Below, piece by piece: positions 44,975-55,233 of a stretch of DNA of 64,000 nt. Location: contig JAKSZT010054578.1 in assembly GCA_026826555.1 (NCBI GenBank), positions 172,289 through 236,288 on the forward strand, given 5' to 3'. Every line of letters starts with the position of its first letter. Position 1 is the first letter of the stretch. The DNA is from Tolypeutes matacus. Lineage: Eukaryota > Chordata > Mammalia > Cingulata > Chlamyphoridae. The position numbers and the translations under genes are program-made. The notes beneath the pieces are model-generated. The model saw only the letters and a list, made by a program, of their open reading frames with translations. It was not told the DNA's origin and ran no database searches.

Positions 44975-45290
44975 TCAACCATCTCCCTACAGTATTTACC
45001 AAGTGCCTACCATGTTTTTGGCATGGCTTTTGTGTCTAGGGATATGAGGCAAAGAAACCAGACATAACTCCCTGCCTCCATGGAGTTTACAGTCTAGTAG
45101 GGAAGTCAGATTATAACTAACTAACTAACTAAATAGTATTTTAGGTAGTTAAAAAGTGCTAAGAATTTAAAAATAAAGTAGGGAAGGGGGATATAAAATA
45201 TTTAGGGATGTAGAAATTTCATACAGGATGGTCAGGAAAGCCCTCTTTGAGAGAGTGACTTTTGAATAAAGGTCTGAAAGAAGTAGGGAG
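44975..45290 (-). mobile_element. L2 LINE 3' end, antisense
   Basis: 'taccaagtgcctaccatgtt' and 'ctgcctccatggagtttaca' are complements of the L2 3' end ('gtgcctggcacatagtaggc', 'gagctccttgagggcaggg'). 'gtcaggaaagccctctttga' matches the complement of 'ggaagccttccctgac'. L2 is an ancient CR1-clade LINE. Confidence 0.7.
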
Positions 45291-46110
45291 CTAGTCATGT
45301 TGCTGTAGGAGGGAAGTGTGCGCTAGCAGAAGGGGCAGCAAGGGGAAAGGTTTTTGAGGCAGAAGTGTGTTTGGTCTGTTCTGGGACTAGCGTTTAGACC
45401 TGTGGTGCAGGAGCAGGGAGAAGGAGGGGAAGTAAAATAGGATATGAGCTGAGAAGCTGACAGGATGATATCCCATAGAACTTTGTAGGCCATTGCAAGG
45501 CCTTGGCTTTTGCTTGGAGTGAGATGGGAGCCATTAGAGAGTTTGGAGCAGAGGAGTGATGTGATCTGACTTAAAACAGGAACATTCTTTTTGCTGTGTG
45601 GAAAAAGAATTGTATGGTGGCAAGGGCAGACACAGTGATACCAGTGAAGAAGCTATTGCTGTAATCAAGGAAAGAGATGCTGGTATATTGGACCATGGTG
45701 ATAAGAGTAGGAGTGGTGAAAAGGTGTTGAATTCTGGGTTTATTTTAAACATAGAACCAACAGGACTTGCTGACAAATTGGATGTAGGATGTTAGAGAGA
45801 GGGGTCAAGAATAATCCTGCATAACTCGAAGAATGTAATTGCCATTAATTGAGAAGAGGAGCACTGTAGGACAATCTGTTTTAAGAGAAATATGTATAGT
45901 TCAGATTTAGACATGTCAGGTTTGAGATGTCTTCATCATGTAGATGGATTTAAACCCCAGAGACTAAGTTGGATCATCTAAGGAGTGAATGCAGATAGAA
46001 AAGAGGAGCAGTCCACAGGCTGAGCCCTGGGTGACTTTAATATTTAGAGGTTGGGGAGAGGAGAAGGAACTGCTAGGAGAGCAGGAGGAAAACATATCCA
46101 GCAGAATGTT
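45291..46110 (+). mobile_element. Ancient interspersed repeat (family not named)
   Basis: Text such as 'tttgtaggccattgcaaggc', 'agtgagatgggagccattag' and 'agaagctattgctgtaatca' belongs to a common old mammalian repeat whose name I cannot give with certainty; it often follows antisense L2. A second copy in the same orientation is at 48300-48730. Non-coding; the 65-codon frame at 45598 is incidental. Confidence 0.5.
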
Positions 46111-46204
46111 CTGAAAGCCCAAGGGAAGAAAATTCAAGGAGAAAGACTAACTCTTAACATTTCTGTAATATGCATGACATTTTCTCCATTTGTTTCCTGA
46201 CTAG

Positions 46205-46286
46205 TGGTGAGCCCTCCTCTTCAGCTACAAAAATGACAGTGTTCAGGAACTTAAAACTTCTTCTCTGGAAGAATTTCATCTTAAAG
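46205..46286 (+). CDS. ABCA-subfamily ABC transporter, first coding exon
   Basis: The ATG at 46233 opens 18 codons, 'MTVFRNLKLLLWKNFILK', ending in a canonical donor (AAG/GTGGGT at 46286/46287). This is the cytosolic N-terminus typical of ABCA transporters of the ABCA3 group (hydrophobic start, 'LLLWKN', then 'KRK' in the next exon). A pyrimidine tract and AG at 46203-46204 make an acceptor, so a non-coding 5' exon probably lies upstream and the exon begins at about 46205. ABCA proteins are full-length lipid exporters or flippases. Phase at the exon end is 0. The group includes ABCA3, ABCA17 and the testis-type ABCA14-16; I cannot choose between them from the N-terminus. Confidence 0.82.
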
Positions 46287-46669
46287 GTGGGTACAGTTAT
46301 CTGTGGTGAAAATGTGAGTCCTTGGGAGGGGCTGAATGTTTAAATTGGTTTCTAATAACGGGTTAAAGAAAAAGTAAGAACTTTATTTGTAAATTCCCTT
46401 TTCTGGAAATAAACCATGTTTCCATAGTAATTATTTTAACTGCAAATATTAAAAATGACATCATTGGTACTGCTTTCTATCTATTGGTGTTACAGAAAAG
46501 CTAAATGGAGATGTTTCTAGCTAATTCTCATTCTATTTTTTCTTTTTCCTGTGTTGTACAGGGAGGCTGGAAGAAATGAAAGGGTTCTTACTGGAAGAAC
46601 ATTCATCATATAGCAGCTTATACTTGTGTTCTGTTTTGGATTAACATATAGTTTTCATTTTTATTTTAG
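46287..46669 (+). other. ABCA intron 1
   Basis: GT...AG intron of 383 bp, AT-rich, with a 'ttcatttttattttag' pyrimidine tract and acceptor at 46668-46669. No repeat recognised inside. Its retention shows this is a genuine genomic locus and not a retrocopy. Confidence 0.8.
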
Positions 46670-46931
46670 AAGCGGAAGACTCTGGCAACAGTCCTTGAAA
46701 TCTTGATGCCATTACTATTTTCTACAATTGTAATGTATCTTCGTTTCAGTAGTTTGCCAAGAATGAAACCTCCTGTAAATTACAGTGCAATTGATATCAG
46801 TTTACTGCCAGAGTTCTTCTATCATTTTCCTGTGAAAAATAATTTTCAACTAGTTTATGTCCCTTCTGAAAGTGAAACATTGAAGGCTGTCACTGAAATG
46901 GTGGAAAAAAGCTTTGATGTTGATTTTGAAG
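46670..46931 (+). CDS. ABCA-subfamily ABC transporter, second coding exon
   Basis: 262 bp, in phase with the previous exon, open throughout: 'KRKTLATVLEILMPLLFSTI' (positive cluster, then the first transmembrane helix to 'VMYLRF') and the start of the large first extracellular domain ('FFYHFPVKNNFQLVYVPSES', 'TLKAVTEMVEKSFDVDFE'). The pattern 'L-x-Y-x-P-S-x-S/E' followed by 'T-V/M-T-E-x-V' is that of ABCA3-group proteins. The exon ends G/GTTAGA (phase 1); read-through would stop at 46934. No stops or frameshifts, so it looks functional. ABC domains (Walker A/B) are not in the window. Confidence 0.87.
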
Positions 46932-47330
46932 GTTAGACATAAAGATGGGGAAAGATAGGGAGGGCATTTTTATAAAGTATATTTGAAGTTTTTTTCTTAA
47001 GAGTGCTTATAGTAGTGATTCTAAATCTGGGACTTCAAATTCTATTGAGTCTACAGAGTGGTAGTTGCGGGGGGAGAGTAGTTCATGAGGTATTTTTATT
47101 ATTTCAAACAACACTCCTCTAGTATATTTATGTTGCAAGGTTCCAAGGCTATTTACAGTGTTAAAATTTTAAGTATTTTTGTTATTAATTCACTGTAGTG
47201 ACACTAGTTATATTAATCAAAAGCTCTGTTTGGCAGATATATGTCACCGACTGAAAAAAATTAAAAAACATTCAGAGATTCTAGAGTTCTTAAACAGCCT
47301 TTTAGTTGTTCTCTCTTCTTCCCTCATTTC
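46932..47330 (+). other. ABCA intron 2, start
   Basis: Non-coding sequence after the donor. I found no further ABCA exon between here and 64000 on the plus strand, so intron 2 is probably at least 17 kb and contains the repeats listed below. Confidence 0.55.
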
Positions 47331-47965
47331 CCATTCTAGTCCAGTCTCCACTTTGAGGCAGAGAATTGTCTTTGAAAGGTCAGTAGGATCCAGCCAGTCT
47401 CCTGCTTGAACCCCTTCAGTGGTTTCCCTTTATACTGAGAGTAAACTCTTCTCCAGGGCCCACCGAGTGTCTACAGGATCTGGCTCTGCTCTTATCTCCA
47501 GTTTTTTTCTAGTTCCACTGTTCCTTGTGCTTCCTGCACTTGGGTTACATTGGCCACCTTTCTGTTACCAGAGTATTTGATCCTCTTTCCTGCCTCGGGG
47601 CCTTTGCACAGACTGTTCCTTCTGATAGAACGCTTTGTCCCCAGCCCTTCCCATGGGTTCCTCCTTGTTATCCTTCAGGTTTCAGCTGGACTGGCAACAT
47701 AGGCAGGCAGCTAAATAGATTTTAGGTTTCTCACCCCTACCTTATTCTCTCTCACAGCATCCTGTTTGGTACCTTCATAGCAATTTTATAAATGTTTAAT
47801 TATATATTTACTCATTTGTTTCCTGTTTAGTCTCTGCTTTTCTCTACTAGACTTCACCTCCATGAGGACAGAGGCCTAGGTCTGTTTTGTTCATTAGTAT
47901 GCTTATTATAGTTCCTGGCACATAGTAGGTGCTCAATAAGTATTTACTGAATGAACTTTTTTTTG
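47330..47965 (+). mobile_element. L2 LINE 3' end
   Basis: Textbook L2 3' end in sense orientation: 'ctgcctcggggcctttgcac', 'ccttcaggtttcagctggac', 'gttcctggcacatagtaggt' and 'gctcaataagtatttactga'. About 630 bp with moderate divergence. It lies in the ABCA intron. Confidence 0.85.
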
Positions 47966-48263
47966 AATGAATACATTTGGTAGATAATTTTTTTTTCAGA
48001 ATATGGAGTTCAAGGGGGACTTTTTCCCCAAAATTGCTATAATTGGAATATATGCTATTGTAAAAATATTCTAAAAATATAAAAGGGTATGAAGTGGGGA
48101 AAAAAAAAAAGAGTTCTCTTCCCCTATCTCTAGTGCCACTCACTGGGGACAATTCTTTTAAAGGCCCTCAGTGTCAATGTTTGAGAACCACTGTTTTGAA
48201 AGTTGTGCTTTATGCTTGCCTAGTACCCTAAAATACTATTCTAGGTCAGTTACCGTATGAGAT

Positions 48264-48290
48264 TTAAAAACAAACAAACAAACAAACATG
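48264..48290. repeat. (AAAC)n microsatellite
   Basis: Six to seven AAAC units. Confidence 0.85.
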
Positions 48291-48299
48291 GAGAAATCC

Positions 48300-48730
48300 T
48301 CTCTCAGGTGGTGATAAGTTAGTTAAGACATGAAGGTTAAAGAATGAGCCTTACTTGTTCAGGAGTAAGGGGCTGTCCAAGTAGGGGAAGCAGCAACTGG
48401 CAAGGCCCTGAGGCAGAAAACAAGGTGGTGTTTGAGGGTCTGAAAGTCATCAAGTGAGGTTTCAGTATATTGAGAGAGTGGCTTGAGATGAGATTTGAAA
48501 TGTTAGTGGGAGGCACATCATTCAGAGATTTGTCAGCCTTGTTGAACTATTTGAGTTTTCTTCTGTATGCAAAAGGCAACCACTGAAGGGGTTTTAAGAC
48601 GGGAAGTTAGGCAAGGCAGTTTGTTTTAAAAGAGATTTCTCTGGCTGTTCTGTGGAGGAGTGATTAGAAGGGGGTATTTGCAGAAATTCAGGAGAAGAAA
48701 GATGCTGATGGTTTGAACCAGGGAGATGGA
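48300..48730 (+). mobile_element. Ancient interspersed repeat, second copy
   Basis: Shares the wording of 45291-46110 ('ggcaaggccctgaggcagaa', 'agagatttctctggctgttc'), in the same orientation. The two copies flank the ABCA exons but are old insertions and not a recent duplication. Family not named with certainty. Confidence 0.45.
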
Positions 48731-49284
48731 GGTAAGTAGTTCAACTCACAATAAATTTTGGAGTTTAGGAATGATTAGTCGGAAGCCCTCCTGACTGTCT
48801 TGGACCTTTCTCAATCAGTATCTTCTCCCTGTCCCTAAATATTTAGTGTTTCCATCTGGGCTGGATTTCCTCCTCACTTTCAAATAAATCACACCATTTA
48901 AAAAATTCTTATTCTTTCTTCCGATTAAGATCCTACCTTAGGCAATTTATTTTTTTTTACCTAATGAATGTCTTGAAAGTTTATTTCAGTTTTATAACTT
49001 CCCACTCATTTCTTAACTCATTGGACTCTATTCTGTCCTCAGCAGGGTATTGGTATCTGCTAAGAAATTGTCATTAATGACTTGATACTGGCCAAATCCA
49101 GTGCTTTCTTTCCAATCTTCATTCTATTTGCCCTCACTGTAACAGTGATTTTTAAAAATTACTTTCTCCTTGTAATTCTCTCCTTTGAATTCTGTGATGC
49201 TGTTGTCTTCTATTTTAGTCTTCTTTACTCAATTTTTGTTCTTTAAACAACTCTCTGCCTTCCTTTCTTCTTTCTCTGTTTCAT
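48731..49284. other. Unassigned intronic DNA
   Basis: AT-rich, no frame and no splice structure that fits an ABCA exon. Parts such as 'tttccaatcttcattctatt' may be L2-derived. Confidence 0.4.
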
Positions 49285-49298
49285 AAGTGATACATGAA

Positions 49299-49413
49299 GG
49301 GGGGCGGATGTGGCTCAAATAGTTGGGTGTCCATCTTCCATATGGAGGGACCTGGGTTCGATCCCTGGGACCTCCTGGTAAAAAACAACAAAAAAAAACT
49401 AAACTAAACAGAA
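49299..49413 (+). mobile_element. Minimal tRNA-like SINE
   Basis: Head 'gggggcggatgtggctcaaa', B box 'GGGTTCGATCCC', then '(t)aaaaaacaacaaaaaaaa' tail without extra body. Exact 14-bp TSD AAGTGATACATGAA at 49285-49298 and 49414-49427. Same class as 26044 and 55131. Confidence 0.95.
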
Positions 49414-49427
49414 AAGTGATACATGAA

Positions 49428-51240
49428 ACAATATGTGTTTAAAGTAAATAATTAGAACCCCCACTTCCCAGAAGAATTCTTTGTTAATGCTTTGGGATGT
49501 ATTTTTCTGAATAAAAAAAAGAATACCATAAAATTTACAATCAATACATGAATTTGTTACTTTAAAATTTTCAAACAATATAAAAAGATAAGAAGAAAAT
49601 AAACCTCTTCATGCCATCCCCTAAGCAAATTCTTCATCCTAGAAGTAACGACAAATGACAGTTTGATGGTCCTTTCCAAACTGTGGTAGACATCTGATTT
49701 TTTTTCCTTTCCAGCATTTATTTACTCTTTTGATATACACTTTCTATTTCTCTCTGAGAGCCCGATCCTCTGTTATCCTCAGCTCATGTGTTTCTGGTGG
49801 TGTTGACGCTACCTTGACTCAGGATGGATCGTGTAACATGTGTCTAAGCCTCTCTAGTCCCCTTGCTACAGTGATTTGTCCAGGGACAGTACTTAACTCA
49901 GGCATAGTCAGTGAATCACAGGAAATTTTTGCTGGGAACTTCTGGGAAAGAGATTCTTGTCATCCCATTTCAGGTAATATGGCAGACTAGGTGATTTGGA
50001 CCAACCTAAATAGTTTAGCCAATTTTTATTTGGAGAAATATTAAAAACAGGTTCTTGAAAGCACTCTAGAACTAAAAAGATAATAAGGAACTATCTAGAC
50101 AAAAAAATCTATGATAAAAATATTTTATTTCTTGAACCATGTTATTATTTTTTGGTGTGTTCATTTTATAACTGTTCATTAAACTGAATATTTGTGTTTT
50201 GTGTATCTTCCTATTCATATTCTATTTTCCCCAGTTTAACAGTATATATATATTTAAAGGTTAAAGAAACAAAAGAATGAAAAAGAACACATATAGGAAA
50301 AAATAAGAAAATTCACTCATAATCCTAGCACCCATATATAAATGCTATTTATCCTCTTGATGTACTTTCTTCCTGCCCTTTCCTAACCATGTAAATTAAC
50401 AAAAATAGGATAATACTGTGTGAACTATTTTGTAGTCTGCTTTTTATTTACTATATGGTGAATATTTTTCCAGAATATTAAGTGTTTTCCTAAATAAAAA
50501 ACTCTAGATGAAGGAAAGAACCTTAAAAGGTCAATGGATGCCCTAAATTGCTTTTGATGAACGATACATCATACTAGGGGAAATGAGCTGTAATTTTCAT
50601 AGCCTTGTAAGTTACAAAGAGAAACATGAAAAAGTCAAGGCATATGCAAAGGGGAATGTCTAATAGGAGACCATTTCCCATAAAGCTGGGACCCTAAATT
50701 CCTAAACTCTTAGTGTGGAGTTGAACCAGGAGTGCCTCACTCCCACCCCTTCGGGATGGCAAGGAATGTTGCCTTGAACTGAACATGGAAGGATGAGAGG
50801 AACCCATCCCTGAGAGTCAAATCACTTGCTTGTTCAAAAACCAAAAAAAAAAAAAAAAAGAAGAAGAAGAAAAAGAGAAAGAAAGAAACCCCTCCAGCTA
50901 TGAAGTGGGACTTGAACTGGCAGATGCAAATAGAAATCTTCCCTGGAGGAACATACTTTCATTCTATATCTCAAAGATAAGATAACCATCAAAAATGTAC
51001 CAGCTTTAGTGAGTAGCATAGCACTCAGTCAAACCTAAGTCAAACACATTTGGAAATGACAACAAAGCTGGCAATCAGTATATATAGCACAGATAGCAAA
51101 AACAGAACTATAATAACTTAAGATAGTGGAATTATTAGTTTCACTTTATAAAATCACTATGTTTACTAGATTTAAAGAAAACAGAGACAGCCTGAAAATA
51201 TCCATAGGTAGCATGTCACTATAAGTAGTCACCTAGCAGA
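49428..51240. other. Unassigned AT-rich DNA, probably old LINE or DNA-transposon debris
   Basis: No gene. 49750-49985 has an 86-codon plus frame without recognisable domain. 50500-51230 resembles LINE leader sequence but is not assignable. An A16 run with (GAA)n lies at 50843-50890. Confidence 0.4.
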
Positions 51241-52265
51241 TTGTGGGGGTGGGGGGTGAGGGGGAGAACCAAATTGAACTTCTAGAAATGGAAACCAAAA
51301 TAAAATTTAAAACTCAGATAAAGATAAAAACTAGTGAACTGGAAGATAGATCCGAAGAGAAGTTTCAGAATGCAATAGAGAGAGATAAAAAGACAAAATA
51401 TGGAAGACAGACCAATAAGCCCATGAAAAGATGCTCAACATCATTGGTCATCGGGGAAAAGCAAATCAAAACCACAATGCACTCTCCCTCCCTATCAACT
51501 AGGGTAGCTATTATTAGAAAACAAAATAAGTGTTGGTAAGGATGTAGAGAAATAGGAACCTTTATACATTGATGTTGGAATTTAAAATGGTGCAGCCACT
51601 GTGGAAAGCAGTTTGGCAGTTCCTGAGAAAAGTGAAAATAGAATTACCGTATGACCCACCAATCCCACTTCTTGGTATATACCCAGAGAATTGAAAGCAG
51701 GAACAGATATTTGCACACCAGTATTTATAGTATCGTTATTCACAATAGCCAACATGTGGAAGCAACCCAAGTGTCCATCAACAGATGAGTGGATAAAGTG
51801 GTATATCTACACAAAGGAATGAAGTTCAGTGCGTGCTACAACATGGATGAACCCTGAAGACACTATGCTGAGTGAAATAAGCCAGACACAAAGAGGCAAC
51901 TATTTTATGATCTTACGTTTCTGAAACAACTAGTAGAAGCAAATAGATAGTAGATTATAGGTTACCAGAGCTGGGGGAGGGACATGGGGAGAGGAAGAGG
52001 GAGTTATTGTTTAATGGGTGCAGAGTTTCTGTTTGAGGTGAAAAAGTGGATATTGGTGATGTGAATCAATGTTGTGGATGTAATTAATGCTAAATTGTGC
52101 ACTTGAAAGTGGTTAAAATGGGAAATTTTGAGTTGTACATATGTTATTACAATATAAAATGAAAAAAATTATGCTTTGATGAATTGGTGTAACATGAATT
52201 GGTATGTGTGGTGTAATTCCTACAATAAATATTGTGGAAATAGAAACTTTTAAAAACGCAAAAAA
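51241..52265 (+). mobile_element. Old L1 3' end, sense strand
   Basis: ORF2 C-terminal region and 3' UTR on the plus strand: 'catcattggtcatcggggaa', 'tggtatatacccagagaatt', 'caacagatgagtggataaag', then 'gggagttattgtttaatggg' and 'gtggttaaaatgggaaattt'. Broken frames ('KRCSTSLVIGEKQIKTT'). L1M type. Confidence 0.85.
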
Positions 52266-52269
52266 GAGG

Positions 52270-52560
52270 TGGCACAAACAGAAAGCACAAAATAAGATGA
52301 TAGATTTAAATCCAGATATATCAATTATTACACTAATGTAAATTCTTCAATTAAAAGGCAAAGCCTAACAGGCTAAATTTTTAAAGTCCAACTATCAGGG
52401 AGCTGATGTGACTCAGTGGTTGAGCAGTGGCTTTCCACATACAAGACTCTGGGTTCAATCCCCAGCCCCGGTACCCTGCTATCTAAAAAAAAAAAAAAAA
52501 AATCCAACTATCTGCTGTTTGCAAGAAACTCTTGTTATTCAGAATCTTCAGAACTTTAAC
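52270..52560 (+). mobile_element. L1/HAL1 fragment split by a SINE
   Basis: 'tagatttaaatccagatata' and 'tatctgctgtttgcaagaaa' are L1M text, separated by the SINE at 52397. The remainder to about 52800 is unassigned. Confidence 0.6.
52397..52502 (+). mobile_element. tRNA-like SINE (old type, GGTACC end)
   Basis: Head 'gggagctgatgtgactcagt', B box 'GGTTCAATCCCC', 'cggtaccctgctatct' and A18. Exact 10-bp TSD TCCAACTATC at 52387-52396 and 52503-52512. Confidence 0.93.
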
Positions 52561-53441
52561 TGCAAAGTCTGTAGTCCTAGGAATTGCTGACAACTGTCTT
52601 GAGATATCAAGGAAATCAGGTGGTTGAAGGAAGAGAGAGAATTTAAGTACTGATCATATAATTTAAGACCTGGATCAACAAGCCTTGCTTTAGATTTTTC
52701 AGTTACATGAACCAATAAATTCTCTTTATTGATTAAACCCGGTGATTTGGGTTTTCTGTTACTTGTAACAGAAAAAATCCTAAGTAATACTTTACATAAC
52801 ATGTGAATGTGCCAATGTAGTATTAAATTTTTTTAAATGTGATCAGCTACACATTATTCTATAATTAACCTTTTTTCAACTGGAAGTCTGACAGCTTTCC
52901 ATGTCAGTACATAAAAGTCTATTTTACTCTTAATGGGAACTACATACCATTCTATATCCTTAATCATTTATTTAACTATTTCTAAATAGACATTTCTGAT
53001 TTTTCCACTATCATAAACAATGCTGAAATAAGCATTTTGTATGTATGTTGAAAATTCTGAAGTTTCTATTCCGAAAAATAGAATTGCTGTGTCAAAATGA
53101 TTATACATTTGTAATTTTGATAGCTCCTTCCAAATTATACTGTAAAAATTCTGTAGCAATTTACACTCCAGCCAGCAATTATGGAAGTACCTGTTTCCAA
53201 CAAACTATCTTATTGTATATGATCAAACTTTTTGATTTCTGCAAGTCTGATAACAAAATCAGATGGTATTTTGTTATTTTAATTTACATTTCTCTGAGTG
53301 CTAGTGAAGTGGAACATCTTTTCCTAAATTTACTGTCCACTTTCTATTTCCTCTTCTGTGAATTGTGTCTTCCTATTTTTTTGCCAAGTTTTCTACTGGA
53401 TTTTTTACATTTTTTGCACTTAGAAGAGGTCTTTTTATATT

Positions 53442-53567
53442 ATGTTTTTTTTTTTTTTTTTTTTTTTTCCTTTCCTTTTTTTGAGGTACCAGGGCCAGCC
53501 AGAGATTGAACCCGGGACATTGTAAGTGGGAAGCCAGCGCTCAACCACTGAGCCACATCGGCTTCCT
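53442..53567 (-). mobile_element. tRNA-like SINE, antisense (old type)
   Basis: Long T-run then 'gaggtaccagggcc', 'gagattgaacccggga' (B box complement) and 'aaccactgagccacatcggc' (A box complement). Confidence 0.85.
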
Positions 53568-53616
53568 TTAGTTGGTTTCTTTGTTTGTTTGCTTGTTGTC
53601 CATTTTTGTTGTTGTT

Positions 53617-53697
53617 TTTAGGAGGCACCAGGAACTGAACCCAAGGCCTCCCATGTGGGAAGCAGGTGCTCAATTACTTGAGCCACATCTAGTCCCT
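53617..53697 (-). mobile_element. tRNA-like SINE head, antisense
   Basis: 'ggaggcaccaggaactgaac' (B box complement) and 'acttgagccacatctagtcc'. It lies about 50 bp from the previous SINE in the same orientation. Confidence 0.8.
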
Positions 53698-53909
53698 ATT
53701 ACAGATTTTAATCCTTTGTCTGTTGGATATTCCCAATTGTTTTCTCTTGGTATTTTAACCTTGTAGTTTTATTATTATTATTTTTTTGAGGGGGCAGGTG
53801 TATAATGATGTACAGAGGATTTATAGCTTTGTGTAATAAAATTTGTCAATTTTCCTTTATGTCTCCTGGCATATGTGTCTTTTTTATAGAAGCCCTTTAC
53901 TGTCCCAAG

Positions 53910-54305
53910 TGTTATGGATTGAATCATGTTCCCCCAAAACACAAGTTCAAGTCCTAACCCCTAGTCCTGTGTTTATGGACCCATTAGTAAATAGAATCTT
54001 GGAAGATGTTATTAGTTAAGGTGAGGCTAACCTGGATTAAGGTGGGTCTTAATCCAATATAGCTGAAGTCCGTAAATTTGGACACAGGGAGAGAGAAGGA
54101 GACAGATCACCATGTGATAGAAGCAGAGACTGAGTTATGAATTGCTGGCAAGCCACCACAGTAACATTACAGACATTGGAAAAGCATGGGCTGCAGATAC
54201 TTGGTTTTGGACTTTTAGCCTCCAAAACTGTAAGACAATACATTGCTGTTGTTTAAACCAACTAGTCTGTGGTAATTGTTATATCAGCCATGGCAAACTA
54301 AGACA
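53910..54305 (+). mobile_element. MaLR (MLT1/MST-like) solo LTR
   Basis: 396 bp from TGTTATGGATTGAATCATGT to GGCAAACTAAGACA, with 'tgttcccccaaaac', 'ttggaagatgttattagtta' and 'aagccaccaca' wording of MaLR LTRs. Flanks CCAAG (53905-53909) and CCAAA (54306-54310) are a 5-bp TSD with one mismatch. No internal coding sequence. Confidence 0.85.
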
Positions 54306-54362
54306 CCAAATATATAAAGTATTTTCAACTAATTCAGTTATAGCTTTTAAAAAATATATTTA

Positions 54363-54475
54363 GGGGAGCGGATGTGGCTCAAGCAGTTGAACTCCTGCCT
54401 CCCACATGGGAGGTCCTGGGTTTGGTTCCCGATGCTTCCTGAAAAAAACAAAAAAACGAGCAAAACAAATGATAC
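54363..54475 (+). mobile_element. Minimal tRNA-like SINE
   Basis: Head 'ggggagcggatgtggctcaa', B box 'GGGTTTGGTTCCC', then an A/C-rich tail. Confidence 0.85.
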
Positions 54476-54484
54476 AATCAACTC

Positions 54485-54572
54485 AGGGAAGCTGATGTGG
54501 CTCAGTGGTTGAGCTCCAGCTTCCCACATATGAGGTCCTGAGTTCAATCCCTGGTCCCTGGTACCTCAAAAT
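54485..54572 (+). mobile_element. tRNA-like SINE (old type, GGTACC end)
   Basis: Head 'gggaagctgatgtggctcag', B box 'GAGTTCAATCCC', 'tggtacctcaaaat' end. It is directly downstream of the previous SINE in the same orientation. Confidence 0.85.
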
Positions 54573-54589
54573 ATATACCTGGAATTTAT

Positions 54590-55003
54590 TTTTGCATATA
54601 CTTTGAGGTAGACCAAATAGTCAAATTTTCCAACTCATTGAGTATCTCAATCTTCCCTTTATTATACATCAAATACAATTTATACATGGATAAATTTTAA
54701 GCTCTTTTAGTCTGTAGATCAATTTATCTAATCCTGTGCCATTAGTAATACACTTTAAAATTACTGACACTTCACATGATGTTTGAAATATGGTGGGTAA
54801 GTCTCCTCCATAATTATCTTTCAACATTTTTTTGACTATGCTTGTACATTTTTTTAACCATATGAACTTTAAAATTACCTTGTTAAGCATCTTAAAATTT
54901 TTTTGTTGAGGTTTTTTTTTTTTTCCAAGTACAAAATCTTATTTCCCTGTTTTTTTTTTTTTGGTTTTTTTTTTTTTTTTTTTTTTTTAGGTAGTCTTTT
55001 CAC
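54590..55003 (-). mobile_element. Old L1 fragment
   Basis: The minus frame 'MLNKVILKFIWLKKCTSIVK' matches the ORF2 post-RT 'KFIWKGK' region. Long T-runs at 54912-54922, 54950-54962 and 54967-54988 abut the young L1. Confidence 0.6.
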
Positions 55004-55130
55004 TTTTTTTTTTTTAACTTTATTTTGAACATTTAATGATTGAAAATATAAACACTTAAAAGCTAAAAAGTAAACAAAGATGATTAAATATATACATTTC
55101 TCAATTAAATGTACTGGATACATATAAATT

Positions 55131-55233
55131 TTTTTTTTTTTTTTTTTTTTTAACAGGAGGTCCCGGGAATCGAACCCGGGTCCCTCCATATGGGAGACGG
55201 ACGCCCAACCAGTTGAGCTACATCCGACCCCCA
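55131..55233 (-). mobile_element. Minimal tRNA-like SINE, antisense
   Basis: T-run, then a 75-bp tRNA-like unit whose minus strand has A box 'TGTAGCTCAACTGGTTGGG' and perfect B box 'GGGTTCGATTCCC' with complementary arms. Best-preserved tRNA-like fold in the window. It lies in the L1 3' UTR. Confidence 0.93.

Larger units (their letters stand above)
52810..53909 (-). mobile_element. Old L1 fragment with two SINEs
   Basis: Antisense L1M text ('aatgctgaaataagcatttt', 'caatttacactccagccagc', 'tttaatcctttgtctgttgg'), continuing after the LTR at 54306. Decayed; the 154-codon plus frame at 53045 is a shadow of antisense L1. Confidence 0.7.

Noticed and set aside
45291..48730. Segmental duplication flanking the ABCA exons
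   Set aside because: The two similar stretches belong to a common ancient repeat family and differ too much to be a recent duplication.
49730..49990. 86-codon frame as a possible further ABCA exon
   Set aside because: Does not resemble the ABCA first extracellular loop, and the ends lack fitting acceptor and donor sites in phase 1.
55131..55233. Genuine tRNA gene (good A and B boxes, tRNA-like fold)
   Set aside because: Has an A-tail on its strand, sits in an L1 3' UTR and matches other SINE heads; a retroposed SINE and not a tRNA gene.
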